Counted from the first letter of the stretch, positions 7,919-16,362 are shown. The stretch: DNA of 31,973 bases from a virus (IMGVR_UViG_3300033553_000367:1-31973), one strand, 5' to 3'. The notes: generated from the letters alone by a model not told the origin. A program made the numbers and translations.

Positions 7919-9311
7919 TCGCTTCCTCCTTTGTTAAAATTCCCGCTTTTTTTAGCATCTTATTCTCTTTGACACGATCAGCGATTACATCTTCCAAATC
8001 CTTACCTCGTGCAGCGGCAACTTCGGAGATGGTGGTGATACCCATGTCGATTTCTTTTTGGATTGCATTGATGTCTTTGAGCGGGTCAACCCATTCACGA
8101 GCGGGTGCCACCCAGCGAGGCTGACAAAAATCAGATTTATTTAGGAAATAAGCACTTACACCCAATCCTTTTATATTCCCAGCCATGACGTTAGCATCGA
8201 GCCATGATTCGAATAATGGGTTAAGCACATACGTCACCATGTGCCACTGCTCATTATTGAACCGTTTATGATCTTGAATAAATGAAGCACGTGCACTGGA
8301 AAAATTGACCTGAGAATAATCACGAAAAGCGAGCTCATAACTTACTTTACGAGCAACGGCAATGAGACGAACACACGATCGAACAAACTCTCCGTATTCA
8401 GTCCCTTTGATCGTTGGGTCAAATTGGTGCATTTTTTCACCACTATTTAGGTAGTGAACCATTACACCATTGATATCATAGATAGGGTCTGGGGTTTGAC
8501 TATCATTTTTAAGCAACCCACTAATATGCCCTTGCACATTTGGTGTTTCTACAGCATAAGCAACACTAGCGCGTGCTCGTGCAGATTTTAGTGTGGAGGT
8601 CTGATACCCTGCGAAGTTACGAAGATCAACAATCGCCTGTTTATATTCAGACAATCCGCGATACTGAGTCGCACGGTTGTCCATACGAAAATAGTGTATT
8701 ACTTGGTCGGATGGGACTTTTACTGAGCTCATAAGCCCATCGCGGAAAACATAGTTTTGTGGAGCACCTAGTGTATCGAGTTCGATACCATCGACACTGC
8801 TTAGAACATTCGAGTTGTCAACACGAACTTTATAGGACACATCAAATCTATCGGCTTCGATAAGCTGAACTTGAAAAGGATTGCTCTTTTTGCCTGAAAG
8901 GTGCTTTTTGATAACTATTTCACCGTCACACATGCGCTGGGATAAAATAAGTGACTGCATATCACCAAAATGCTGACGGCGAGTAACATCACAGTTCTCA
9001 GGCTTGATAAACTTATCCCATAACGATTCAATTTGTTTGTCGATATTTGGTTTCCCCGTTTTTGACTGGAAAGTAAATCCATTCCCTATGCTATTGCGGA
9101 CGATAGTGCCGTCGATATTCGCCATGATCGCATTATTTTCATGGAGCCAACGTGCCCGAGCACGCATCGTGTCACGATCAGGGGATGCAGTGCTCTCAAA
9201 ATCGCTGTTAGCATTATAAAAATCTTGATTGTTCCCAGTACGTTTACCGCCCTCATAAAATCCGCGATTAATTTTCCCTCGGGAAAATGGATTTTTAAGA
9301 AAACTGAACAT
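7911..9311 (-). CDS. Phage portal protein, lambda family
   Basis: The product has 466 residues with family blocks: RARWLHENNAIMANIDGTIVRNSIGNG near residue 55, QLIEADRFD near 140, GLSEYKQAIVDLRNFAGYQ near 220, and RDYSQVNFSSARASFIQDHKRF near 330. It forms the dodecameric DNA channel at one capsid vertex and binds terminase and gpW. Length is shorter than lambda gpB (533) but usual for this family. The N-terminal codons contain one of the parS-like palindromes (NPFSRGKI). Confidence 0.93.
   Translation of the reverse strand: MFSFLKNPFSRGKINRGFYEGGKRTGNNQDFYNANSDFESTASPDRDTMRARARWLHENNAIMANIDGTIVRNSIGNGFTFQSKTGKPNIDKQIESLWDKFIKPENCDVTRRQHFGDMQSLILSQRMCDGEIVIKKHLSGKKSNPFQVQLIEADRFDVSYKVRVDNSNVLSSVDGIELDTLGAPQNYVFRDGLMSSVKVPSDQVIHYFRMDNRATQYRGLSEYKQAIVDLRNFAGYQTSTLKSARARASVAYAVETPNVQGHISGLLKNDSQTPDPIYDINGVMVHYLNSGEKMHQFDPTIKGTEYGEFVRSCVRLIAVARKVSYELAFRDYSQVNFSSARASFIQDHKRFNNEQWHMVTYVLNPLFESWLDANVMAGNIKGLGVSAYFLNKSDFCQPRWVAPAREWVDPLKDINAIQKEIDMGITTISEVAAARGKDLEDVIADRVKENKMLKKAGILTKEEANA
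9271..9288. repeat. parS-like palindrome, copy 2 (ATTTTCCCTCGGGAAAAT)
   Basis: Perfect 8-base arms around a TC centre, inside the N-terminal coding part of the portal gene. Read on the minus strand it is the same GA-centred variant as copy 1. Candidate ParB site. Confidence 0.55.
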
Positions 9312-9531
9312 GAACTCTCGTTTTCATAGGGGATGTGTTTTGTCCTGGGGTGTAGTTTCGACCGTGGATCTCTATTTTTGAGATTAGGTCTTTTTCTTGG
9401 CGGTAAAGGGTGGCTAAGTCGGCACGGGTAAGTTTACGATCCTCGAACTCATAGCTCTGAGAACCCTCTGCCGCTTCGATTGCAGCTTGAACAGCGTCAA
9501 GTTGTTGCCCTAGTGTTTTTGCCAAAACCAA
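9295..9531 (-). CDS. Head-tail joining protein, gpW family
   Basis: The product has 78 residues. The pattern is a helix (LGQQLDAVQAAIEAAEGSQSYE), a short beta hairpin (DRKLTRADLATLY) and a second helix (QEKDLISKIEI), as in gpW (68 residues in lambda). It plugs the portal after DNA packaging and provides the FII docking site. It overlaps the portal start by 17 bases. Location between terminase and portal equals lambda W. Confidence 0.8.
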   Translation of the reverse strand: MVLAKTLGQQLDAVQAAIEAAEGSQSYEFEDRKLTRADLATLYRQEKDLISKIEIHGRNYTPGQNTSPMKTRVHVQFS

Positions 9532-9576
9532 CCCTTTCTAAAAGTATGGTGGCAGTTTGGCAGAATCTAAAAAATT

Positions 9577-9613
9577 AGTTTAGGCCAAAAAACTTAGACC
9601 TAAACTTTTTTTT
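9577..9613 (+). terminator. Strong plus-strand hairpin with T tract
   Basis: AGTTTAGG and CCTAAACT form an 8-bp stem across a 14-base loop, followed by eight Ts. It reads as a rho-independent terminator on the plus strand, although no plus-strand gene lies upstream. It may stop antisense transcription through the head genes. Confidence 0.45.
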
Positions 9614-9650
9614 GTTTTTTTGCTAGTAGCGTAAAAGTTCGCAAAATAGG

Positions 9651-9704
9651 AGGTTAAAAGTTTGTTTTTTTAACCTTTACAAGAAAACAGCCGAAAAAAC
9701 GGCT
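9651..9704 (-). other. Two further hairpins in the gap before the gpW gene
   Basis: AGGTTAAAA/TTTTAACCT (9651-9676) is a perfect 9-bp stem, and AGCCG-AAAAAA-CGGCT (9689-9704) a 5-bp stem. With the terminator at 9577 they fill most of the 236-base gene-free gap 9532-9767. On the minus strand this is the leader between the terminase transcript and gpW. It may be an attenuator, an RNA processing site, or a small RNA. No gene is visible in it. Confidence 0.4.
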
Positions 9705-9767
9705 AAAAAAGTTTGTTAAATTTGTAAAAATTTAGTGATTTTTTTGATAAATTAGTGGTTTTTACGA

Positions 9768-9968
9768 TTATGAAGCGGTTAAAATGTCGGGATAAATCTC
9801 TGAAAGTTCGCTCAAAAGTTCATCATAAAGCTTTTCTTTCATGATCTTTTCGATTGCTTGACCGATTCCGATGGAGTATTTTTCCATACAATGGTGTATT
9901 ACCCTCTCAGTTCTTCGCTCAACTGACGGACGCTTATTAATATTCTCTCTTCCATCCCAAAAACTCAT
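9768..9968 (-). CDS. Small phage protein after terminase (66 aa)
   Basis: A charged, helical product beginning MSFWDGRENINKRPSVERRTERV, starting ten bases after the terminase large subunit stop and read in the same direction. A basic N-terminal part is followed by an acidic amphipathic helix (EKIMKEKLYDELLSELSEIY). No family recognised. Position suggests a packaging or head accessory role, which is a guess. Confidence 0.6.
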   Translation of the reverse strand: MSFWDGRENINKRPSVERRTERVIHHCMEKYSIGIGQAIEKIMKEKLYDELLSELSEIYPDILTAS

Positions 9969-9977
9969 AATTTCCCC

Positions 9978-11834
9978 CTAATAGTTTGATTCATCATCAT
10001 CGTTATGACGTGGTACGCGACGCTCACGGCGTCGAGCTATGGTTTCGATCGGTTCACTTGGTAAAAATCGAATACCGAGCAACTCACCTAAAAATGTTAT
10101 GTAGGTTCCGCAGTCCCATAGATGGTTATACGCTTTTTCGAATACGGGACGCCAGTCGCTTTTTTCTACCCCAGTTTTAGGGTTGACTTCGATATGTTTG
10201 TATTCACTAGTGTATTGTTTAATATACAGAGCATCCACTCCAATGTGAAAGCTAAGCATATTATTTTTTGCCGTCTCACCGAGTGCTACCGCATCGATAG
10301 AGCGTTTGATCTTCGCGTCGAGAATATCTTTGTAATACCCCGTATCGAGTCTGTAAAGTTTCAATCCTGTTGCGACCGGACGTCCTTTAACGTCTTTGTC
10401 CACATTACTAACGACGTATGGGGTGCTCATACTATGATTGCCCCCCTTTGTAGGGATACAGATATCGGAGTTCATAGCGCAGAACTCATAAACCTCGTCC
10501 GTGAGATATCCTGAGTCAACAGCGCATATTCTAACCGCGTGTTTCTCGCCCATAACCCCCTCATACGGAGTTCTCATAACGAGTTCTACATCAGCCCACG
10601 TCTCTAATCGGCCATAACGCACAAGATGAGCACCGTTTCCATACATCAACGCCTTGATCTCAAACCAAAAGTGATCCTTTTGGACGTCAACTGCCATCAC
10701 TACCGCAGCTGTTTTTAGTGGAATTACCCCCTCTTGTAAATCGATTTTAAGAGATAGAAGATCTTCGGGCTGATTCTTTTCAATATTTTCTTCCCAAGGT
10801 TTACCGAGTACCGTATTAGTAAACACTTTTAGTTTTAGCTCATCATCTTTACTATCAAGATATTCCTGAACAATGTGGTACCATCGATAGTTTGGATCAT
10901 GTGCATACGCTGACCATATATGAAATGAAGCGTGACCGTTAAATGGACGCTCTGCTATCCACTTACCCTTTTCATCCATTTCCATCTTTTGGTTCTCTTC
11001 TATGAGCCCTGAGCAGCTTATGCACTCAAGCACAACCGAATCTTTAATAAGCATTTCATTCTCATCGATCTGATATCGAATGTTCTCAAATTCAATCGTT
11101 TGCATATGACCGCAATGAGGACATGGCAAAAATCTACGTCGTCCATCACCGCTTTCAAACCTTTTATGAATTTTTGAAATCTTTAAAAGGGTTGGAGTAC
11201 CGCCCAAAATATTCTTTCTATTCCAAAATCCTTGTGATCGTTTTTGGAACAATGCTATTGGATCACCCTCCTTACCCGCTTCGAATTCCCATCCATCTAT
11301 CTCATCCCCCATTGTGACTCTGTTGGTTCTCCGTCTAAAATTACGAGGAGAGTGCGCTCCGATCCCCTCCCATATTCCTCCAGGATACATTTTTTTAACC
11401 GTTTTTTCTCTCTTATTACGCCCTCTAGCGTTATGGGTATTCACTCTTTCGCGTATAACGTCATTGTCGCGTATCATAGGCTCAAATTCATCCTCAGCAT
11501 ACCCTATGATGTCTCCGTCGGTTGGTTGAGCGTGTAGTATTGAGCATGGGTCTTGGTGTATAAAATATCCTTGCCCAATATTGAGCATTTTTGTGTACCC
11601 AACGCGTGCCGATTTTTCAACAGACACAAAAGGAGTAGTGGTATTGGTCATCTCATCGAGTATCTCTTTTTGCCACGGGTCCGTTTTCCACTTTCCGGGT
11701 CTAGCACTTGACTCTGGAGAGAGATAAAAATACTCATCAGCCCACTCACTACCGCTCAAAATTGGCTTTGGTTTAAATAGCATTAGACCAAACGCTGCAA
11801 GCTCTAGCTGACGTGGGCTCATAATCATAGTCAT
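9978..11834 (-). CDS. Terminase large subunit, GpA family
   Basis: The product has 618 residues. The ATPase has a variant Walker A, SVEKSARVGYTK (residues 71-82), and Walker B VTMGDEID (Asp177-Glu178). A Cys4 zinc motif follows (CPHCG ... CISCSG, about residues 237-280), typical of GpA proteins. The C-terminal nuclease shows ICAVDSGYLTDEVYEFC with a conserved Asp. It pumps DNA into the prohead and cuts at cos. It overlaps the small subunit by an ATGA junction. All key motifs are present and the length is normal. Confidence 0.95.
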   Translation of the reverse strand: MTMIMSPRQLELAAFGLMLFKPKPILSGSEWADEYFYLSPESSARPGKWKTDPWQKEILDEMTNTTTPFVSVEKSARVGYTKMLNIGQGYFIHQDPCSILHAQPTDGDIIGYAEDEFEPMIRDNDVIRERVNTHNARGRNKREKTVKKMYPGGIWEGIGAHSPRNFRRRTNRVTMGDEIDGWEFEAGKEGDPIALFQKRSQGFWNRKNILGGTPTLLKISKIHKRFESGDGRRRFLPCPHCGHMQTIEFENIRYQIDENEMLIKDSVVLECISCSGLIEENQKMEMDEKGKWIAERPFNGHASFHIWSAYAHDPNYRWYHIVQEYLDSKDDELKLKVFTNTVLGKPWEENIEKNQPEDLLSLKIDLQEGVIPLKTAAVVMAVDVQKDHFWFEIKALMYGNGAHLVRYGRLETWADVELVMRTPYEGVMGEKHAVRICAVDSGYLTDEVYEFCAMNSDICIPTKGGNHSMSTPYVVSNVDKDVKGRPVATGLKLYRLDTGYYKDILDAKIKRSIDAVALGETAKNNMLSFHIGVDALYIKQYTSEYKHIEVNPKTGVEKSDWRPVFEKAYNHLWDCGTYITFLGELLGIRFLPSEPIETIARRRERRVPRHNDDDESNY

Positions 11835-12523
11835 AGCAGCTCTTTCCCGCTGTTATGAAGCTCTTGTTTTAGGTGATTAATATGATCGATCAACCAACGG
11901 TATTGATTATCAGGAAAATCACTAAAATTAGCCCTCATCTTATGCGGTATTTCGTCAAGTTTTGTATTGATCGGTGAGATCATAAACTCGATAACTCCCG
12001 CAACCTCATTTTTAGGGATAAGTACCTTTTTCATCTGTTCGACTTCGGCTTTTGCTTTTTCACCCAACCAATACTCTTTGGCGATTTTTACATCGTTCAA
12101 CTTCATTGATCCAAGGTTTTTTTCTTCATTATCGCCGGTATCTTTTGCTCCGGCTGCTAAAGCGGCCTCTCTAGCCTTACGAGCCTCATCAATCTCTCTC
12201 TTACATTCAAGGTCATAAGCCTCACGTTCATCATCATCCATATCAGCTACGCTCTCATACGTTCCTACGGCCGCAAACAAATCGACAGGTTCTGTGCGCT
12301 TCTGCTCATTTGCCTCTCTTTGAGCATCACGAGTTGGATCTTGAGTATTTTTTATTGCTTGAATAACCTCTTCATAAATATAGAATTTTTTCGGACTATC
12401 AGATTTTGGGTGCCACGGTATTTTACCGTCGCTTGTCATTTGGGAAAAATACCCTTTTGTATATTTAATACCATCTGTCTCAAGCTTTTTCAAACATTGT
12501 GAAGCAGTAATTAAATTCACCAT
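11831..12523 (-). CDS. Terminase small subunit, Nu1-like
   Basis: The product has 230 residues. The N-terminus (LITASQCLKKLETDGIKYTKGYFSQMTSDGKIPWHP) is the winged-helix DNA-binding start of Nu1-type proteins. The middle is acidic and helical (YDLECKREIDEARKAREAALAAG). The C-terminal region (LNDVKIAKEYWLGEKAKAEVEQMKKVLIPKNEV) matches the oligomerisation part of the family. It recognises cos and recruits the large subunit. ATGA overlap with the large subunit gene. Confidence 0.85.
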   Translation of the reverse strand: MVNLITASQCLKKLETDGIKYTKGYFSQMTSDGKIPWHPKSDSPKKFYIYEEVIQAIKNTQDPTRDAQREANEQKRTEPVDLFAAVGTYESVADMDDDEREAYDLECKREIDEARKAREAALAAGAKDTGDNEEKNLGSMKLNDVKIAKEYWLGEKAKAEVEQMKKVLIPKNEVAGVIEFMISPINTKLDEIPHKMRANFSDFPDNQYRWLIDHINHLKQELHNSGKELL

Positions 12524-12652
12524 TGATCTACCCTATTGTTTGTTTAGTAAACATTCCGTTGATGGAAAGTTTAGGAAGTTCAGCACTCATAAAATAGAGA
12601 CTTTGCGAAGTGGAGAGTCCCCCCGCAGGGTGCTTCTTGCCGGAGTACCTTT
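12524..12652 (-). other. Candidate cos region upstream of terminase
   Basis: A 129-base gene-free gap immediately upstream of the Nu1-like gene, the place of cos in lambda-type phages. It contains an isolated GC-rich block at about 12617-12643 (CCCCCCGCAGGG core) in an otherwise AT-rich stretch, and a TGTTTAGTAAACA palindrome at 12541-12553. No cohesive-end sequence can be proven by reading. The label rests on position. Confidence 0.35.
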
Positions 12653-13243
12653 TCATCTCATACCTCTCAATGCAATATCAATCCCATCACCAAGATAGCG
12701 CTGAGCATTACGGTCATAGACTTTTCTCCCAATCTCATAGAAGTCATATACCTTTTTGATCTTCGCTTGTTTTTCTAACCAATAAAGAATTACCAATCGT
12801 GATCGTTTCCCTTTACCTTTGAGAACTGCAATCGCATCACCTTTGCTAGTATGAATTAAAAATGATCCTTTCACATTACGTGGACGATTCGCACGGGTGA
12901 TAATATCGCGCTTGCTACGTTTGACTTCAGCGGTAGGGATGGCAATACGACCACGTGCCGTCTTAGTTCCTCCCTCAGCATGAAGCACCAACCAATCAGC
13001 ACGAGTATAGACATAGGAATTTAGATCATTCTTCTTTGCAAACTTAACATTGAACCCAAAACGTGAGCGAGGTTCATACCATCGACCACGTAACGTCAGA
13101 GAGTTCTTCGCCCCTGCAAGTTCTGAATCACGCATATGAGTTGCAAGATTATTCAACCCAACCGAAGCACCATAGTTGAGTTGCTGATGAAGTGAGCCGA
13201 TGAATGAGTTCATCTCTTTGAAGTTGGCATCCATCTTGATCAT
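12653..13243 (-). CDS. gpZ/HK97-gp10-like minor tail protein (putative)
   Basis: The product has 196 residues and is strongly basic. The N-terminal helix region (MNSFIGSLHQQLNYGASVGLNNLATHMRDSE) followed by a basic strand-rich core (RGRIAIPTAEVKRSKRD, RLVILYWLEKQAKIKKVYDF) resembles gpZ and HK97 gp10 tail-completion proteins. It starts in an ATGA overlap with the replication gene upstream. Lambda Z lies among the tail genes, so this location before terminase is unusual. The family assignment is tentative. Confidence 0.5.
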   Translation of the reverse strand: MIKMDANFKEMNSFIGSLHQQLNYGASVGLNNLATHMRDSELAGAKNSLTLRGRWYEPRSRFGFNVKFAKKNDLNSYVYTRADWLVLHAEGGTKTARGRIAIPTAEVKRSKRDIITRANRPRNVKGSFLIHTSKGDAIAVLKGKGKRSRLVILYWLEKQAKIKKVYDFYEIGRKVYDRNAQRYLGDGIDIALRGMR

Positions 13244-14061
13244 GCCACTCTCCCAACTGGTTTTATGAATTTCAAAGAACCATCTTTATATTTCTGCATC
13301 ATCGCTTTAGCGGTCAACATTCCTTTAGCACCATTATCAGCTATGAGTTCCCCAGTATCTGAGTGGTAGTTCATATCGACCCATCTACCATCGTAATTGA
13401 TACTCACGCGCTTAGGCATATATTTCAGATAAGTGTCATTCGATAAAAAGTTTTTGAGGTTGTAATATCCTTTGAATACATCACTGTGTAGATATTCCAT
13501 AGATGCCATTTTAAGAGAATCAGGGTCTACGTTAACAGATCTATAAACCTCATAGACTTCCATCTTTTTACCAACGTTACCACCATTCATTGAATAGATG
13601 AAGCATAGGTCGGAGAACTCCATGTCGGTCAAGTAATTATCTTCACGCGCAACAACATCATTAGAATTAAATACTTCGTTCGGTTGCTGTCGTTCGGTTC
13701 GTTCGGTATATAATTCAAAAACGCCTATATTTTGGGGTTTATCCCAGTTCGATTCGTTCGGTTGCTGTCGTTCGGTTCGTTCGGTTTGATTTTTTGCATA
13801 GCTATAGTGTTGCTCATTTTTTAGAATCCAATAGTTTAAAAACCTATCTGTTTCATGGCGAAAGTCTTTTAACCAATCATGAGCTGTTGATTTGCTAACA
13901 TCCCATGATGTAGCATAAAACTGTACTGAGTGATGATCCCCCAACTCTAGATCATCAAAATATTCCATAAACGCTCTAGCCTTTACTCTACCTCTTACCG
14001 ATGTGCGAAGCCCTCGAACATAATCCACAGGGAGCATAATGTAGTTCATTCGTGCACTCAT
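13240..14061 (-). CDS. Replication initiator-like protein (O-like position)
   Basis: The product has 273 residues. The N-terminal ~85 residues look like a winged helix used by phage replication proteins (NYIMLPVDYVRGLRTSVRGRVKARAFMEYF, then SWDVSKSTAHDWLKDF). Residues ~92-130 contain two in-frame copies of TERTERQQPNE, encoded by iteron-like DNA. The C-terminal part is basic. It lies directly before the helicase gene in transcription order reversed (helicase, then this), with an ATGA overlap. An initiator gene carrying its own origin is the lambda O arrangement. Function inferred from motif and context. Confidence 0.55.
   Translation of the reverse strand: MSARMNYIMLPVDYVRGLRTSVRGRVKARAFMEYFDDLELGDHHSVQFYATSWDVSKSTAHDWLKDFRHETDRFLNYWILKNEQHYSYAKNQTERTERQQPNESNWDKPQNIGVFELYTERTERQQPNEVFNSNDVVAREDNYLTDMEFSDLCFIYSMNGGNVGKKMEVYEVYRSVNVDPDSLKMASMEYLHSDVFKGYYNLKNFLSNDTYLKYMPKRVSINYDGRWVDMNYHSDTGELIADNGAKGMLTAKAMMQKYKDGSLKFIKPVGRVA
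13675..13785. repeat. Iteron cluster, candidate replication origin
   Basis: Two identical 33-base direct repeats lie at 13675-13707 and 13753-13785, a period of 78 bases. Each holds three copies of the 9-mer ACCGAACGA (minus strand), two in tandem and one after CAGCA, giving six in total. The DNA between and beside them is AT-rich (TATATAATTC, GATTTTTTGC). Iterons inside an initiator-like gene, flanked by AT-rich DNA, is the design of ori lambda. Confidence 0.65.
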
Positions 14062-15311
14062 TCTCTAATCTCCGGCATTGTAAACTTCATATCATCTTCT
14101 TTGATCTGAAAGTCAATCTGCACCGCTGTAATACGTGCACTGCTTTTTGGGGTAATATGTTTCTGAACTTTGTAGCCTCCGAGCATTCTAACTGCACCGA
14201 AATTGTCCTTTGACAAGATAAACTCTCTCATATGTTGGTTGTCCATGTCTAGTTCGCCGATACGTGCGTTTTTGTACACCTTGCCGATCTCATACACAGT
14301 ACGGCATGCATCGACAAATGCAGACGCTCCACGCGCTTTTGAGTGCATACCATCATCATTGTTCTTTTTACTATGATGGAGAAATATGATAGTGATGTTT
14401 TCTTCCGCTGCCCAATCTTGGAACGGACCCATAAAAATATTGGCATCGCTGTTTGAGTTTTCATCGCCTCCGAAAAAGGCACGCATAGGGTCTAAGATGA
14501 CTAGATCATAGCCTTTTAGTGATTTACGCAGACGGTAGAAACGTTGCGGGTCATACTTGCCATTATTGATGATAGGCTGAGGGCGTTCGGTGATGAGATG
14601 TACATTTTTGTATTGTGAGAATGAAGTGTGAAGAACATCAATAGCTACAGATTTAGCGCGGTTTTTGGTTTCGTGCATAGGGTCTTCAGAGAGCCAAAGA
14701 GCTACTTTAGAGTATTGAGACTCATCACAATATCGAAATGCTATCTGAGGAGCCGTCCAACTCTTACCTGTTCCTCCAGGTGCGGCGATCATAGAGACAG
14801 TACCGCGAGGGAATGGGAGCCAGTATTTTAGAATAAATTCTGTTTGACCGTCGGGAATATCAGTGATGGATACACAACCTATCCCGCCACCAATATGCAT
14901 ATCAATGATTGATTTGAGGGATGTTTCCGCATAATTAAGCGCAGCAGATACCTCGACAAACTCTTGACTTTTTAAATGAACCCCAAGCAATACAAGTGCA
15001 CGCATTTGTGCAAGCTCTCGTATCCTAGCAACATACATACGGACGTTAGATATCGGGTTCGCTGTAAGTATCTCAACCATAACACGCTCATCAAAACTAC
15101 CACGAGGCAAGAGATAAGATCGAATAAACTCTTCATCGATCGGTTGATCTTCTTTATCGAGTGAAACCATAGCCTCATAGATTTTTTGATGAGCTGATAG
15201 ATAAAAATCGTTTGCGCTTAAACTGATTTCTTTAAACGATGCCGGATCAAAGATAATCGAGGATAGTACCGAGCGCTCAAAAGCGAGATTATAGAGTTCC
15301 TCTTCGTTCAT
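14058..15311 (-). CDS. Replicative helicase, DnaB N-domain plus RepA-like ATPase
   Basis: The product has 417 residues. Residues 1-110 match the DnaB N-terminal domain (FERSVLSSIIFDPASF, DFYLSAHQKIYEAM). Residues ~155-390 form a RecA-like ATPase of the AAA_25/RSF1010 RepA kind: Walker A APGGTGKS (179-184 GGTGKS), Walker B YDLVILDP (Asp274) and IIFLHHSKK (about 308-316). It would unwind DNA at the phage origin. Most DnaB proteins carry a different C-terminal core, so this is a distinct pairing common in mobile elements. Start overlaps the 75-residue HTH gene by one base. Confidence 0.85.
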   Translation of the reverse strand: MNEEELYNLAFERSVLSSIIFDPASFKEISLSANDFYLSAHQKIYEAMVSLDKEDQPIDEEFIRSYLLPRGSFDERVMVEILTANPISNVRMYVARIRELAQMRALVLLGVHLKSQEFVEVSAALNYAETSLKSIIDMHIGGGIGCVSITDIPDGQTEFILKYWLPFPRGTVSMIAAPGGTGKSWTAPQIAFRYCDESQYSKVALWLSEDPMHETKNRAKSVAIDVLHTSFSQYKNVHLITERPQPIINNGKYDPQRFYRLRKSLKGYDLVILDPMRAFFGGDENSNSDANIFMGPFQDWAAEENITIIFLHHSKKNNDDGMHSKARGASAFVDACRTVYEIGKVYKNARIGELDMDNQHMREFILSKDNFGAVRMLGGYKVQKHITPKSSARITAVQIDFQIKEDDMKFTMPEIRE

Positions 15312-15538
15312 TAGTTCTTCTCACCATCAAGAAAATACACCTTATAAAATCCACCATTCTTTGATTTCTCTTCACGGCTATGGATAGGCCACCCATCAGA
15401 TCGTAAAATACAAATTTTGTTTCGTAGATTCAACTCATCCCACATTTTTGCCGCTTCGATAGCGGTGATCTCATTCCCATTTTTGAGGTAGTCTAGGATT
15501 ACACCTACCATCCCATTACGCTTAGTTGCTAGTGCCAT
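15311..15538 (-). CDS. Small winged-helix protein of the replication operon (75 aa)
   Basis: Residues 10-60 show a helix-turn-helix-wing pattern (MVGVILDYLKNGNEITAIEAAKMWDELNLRNKICILRSDGWPIHS), ending with YKVYFLDGEKN. This is a common type of small phage HTH protein. It overlaps the helicase start by one base and lies four bases from the upstream gene. It may regulate the operon or assist replication. Confidence 0.7.
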   Translation of the reverse strand: MALATKRNGMVGVILDYLKNGNEITAIEAAKMWDELNLRNKICILRSDGWPIHSREEKSKNGGFYKVYFLDGEKN

Positions 15539-15541
15539 CCC

Positions 15542-16057
15542 CTACTCCTCACATTCTTTTCTATGCTTTTTAACCATATTTTCAAAAGCTTTTAAATGCT
15601 GGCGTGTTTCATAGGCTACACGTTCCAGCTCATTGGCCTCATCCTCATCGATCACGCCATCATTGTTTTTATATTCGAGAAACTTTGAAGAAAGTGAGCC
15701 GGCAAAAGCGGCAATATTTAGCAATTCATCTTTTATAGATTCATTTTCTACAGATGCAGGTGCACTGAAGTTGAATATTCCATCACACTCTTTGGCAATA
15801 GCATCAAGTATGAATTTTTTATCAGGACCAAGCTCATCGAGTAAAATGGCGAGTTGATCTACGGACATTGCTTTTGGAGTTGATGGGTTATAAGTAGAAG
15901 TGTTGAGCATTGAACCGATCTGAATATCACCGTTTGCTCCATCGTATCCGAGCTTATGGGCGAAATGTTTACGACCGTTTAAATAGTGGCGATCACTGAA
16001 TTTATTGATAGCATTATCAACGGCACGATAAAGCCATGGTGTTTTAGGCAATGGCAT
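15542..16057 (-). CDS. CII-like regulatory protein (Phage_CP76 family)
   Basis: The frame is open to 16171, but ATG 16057 has AAAAGGAG six bases upstream, so the product has 171 residues. The N-terminal half matches the CP76/CII pattern: RAVDNAINKFSDRHYLNGRKHFAHKLGY, then LNTSTYNPSTPKAMSVDQLAILLDELG. The C-terminal half is an acidic helix. Such proteins are HTH regulators in the early operons of P2-like and related phages. It is the first gene of the replication operon and probably acts on promoters nearby. Confidence 0.75.
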   Translation of the reverse strand: MPLPKTPWLYRAVDNAINKFSDRHYLNGRKHFAHKLGYDGANGDIQIGSMLNTSTYNPSTPKAMSVDQLAILLDELGPDKKFILDAIAKECDGIFNFSAPASVENESIKDELLNIAAFAGSLSSKFLEYKNNDGVIDEDEANELERVAYETRQHLKAFENMVKKHRKECEE

Positions 16058-16088
16058 GAAATCTCCTTTTGGTAGAGTTTTCCACTCT

Positions 16089-16143
16089 AAAAGCCTTTTG
16101 ATGTATAATCTTTTTGCTACAAAAAACAACACAAAAGGCTTTT
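16089..16143. promoter_or_regulatory. Divergent promoters inside a 12-bp inverted repeat
   Basis: AAAAGCCTTTTG (16089-16100) and its exact reverse complement CAAAAGGCTTTT (16132-16143) flank two promoters. On plus, TATAAT lies at 16104-16109, about 37 bases before the 71-residue gene. On minus, TTGTTT then 16 bases then TATACA leads into the CII-like operon. The right arm also contains the plus-strand ribosome binding site. The repeats may be operators of the CII-like protein. Confidence 0.45.
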
Positions 16144-16146
16144 GCA

Positions 16147-16362
16147 ATGGAATATTTTCTAAAAACTTCACTTGGTATATTTAGAATAAAACCTAACAAT
16201 GGAAGATGGGGACTTTTTATAGAAAATGAGCTTTTAGGTGGGTATATATCTGCTATCCAAGCAGCCGATGATGTTGCGCAACACGCCACTGGATATGATG
16301 ATTGGGATATTAGTGACATTGATGCGCCTGAAGATTTGTCAGAGTGGATAAAGCAGCAGTAA
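16147..16362 (+). CDS. Small hypothetical protein (71 aa)
   Basis: Start at ATG 16147 with AAAGG upstream; TTG 16114 is less likely. The product is MEYFLKTSLGIFRIKPNNGRW..., a short beta-rich part, then an acidic tail rich in Asp (GYDDWDISDIDAPEDLSEW). Conserved-looking but no family recognised. It is the only plus gene between the CII-like and PL-driven genes, and its 3' end overlaps the convergent 72-residue gene by 53 bases. Antisense interference is possible. Confidence 0.65.
   Translation: MEYFLKTSLGIFRIKPNNGRWGLFIENELLGGYISAIQAADDVAQHATGYDDWDISDIDAPEDLSEWIKQQ

Noticed and set aside
13675-13785. The iteron repeats as a CRISPR array
   Set aside because: Only two long repeats, inside a coding sequence, with no leader or cas genes.
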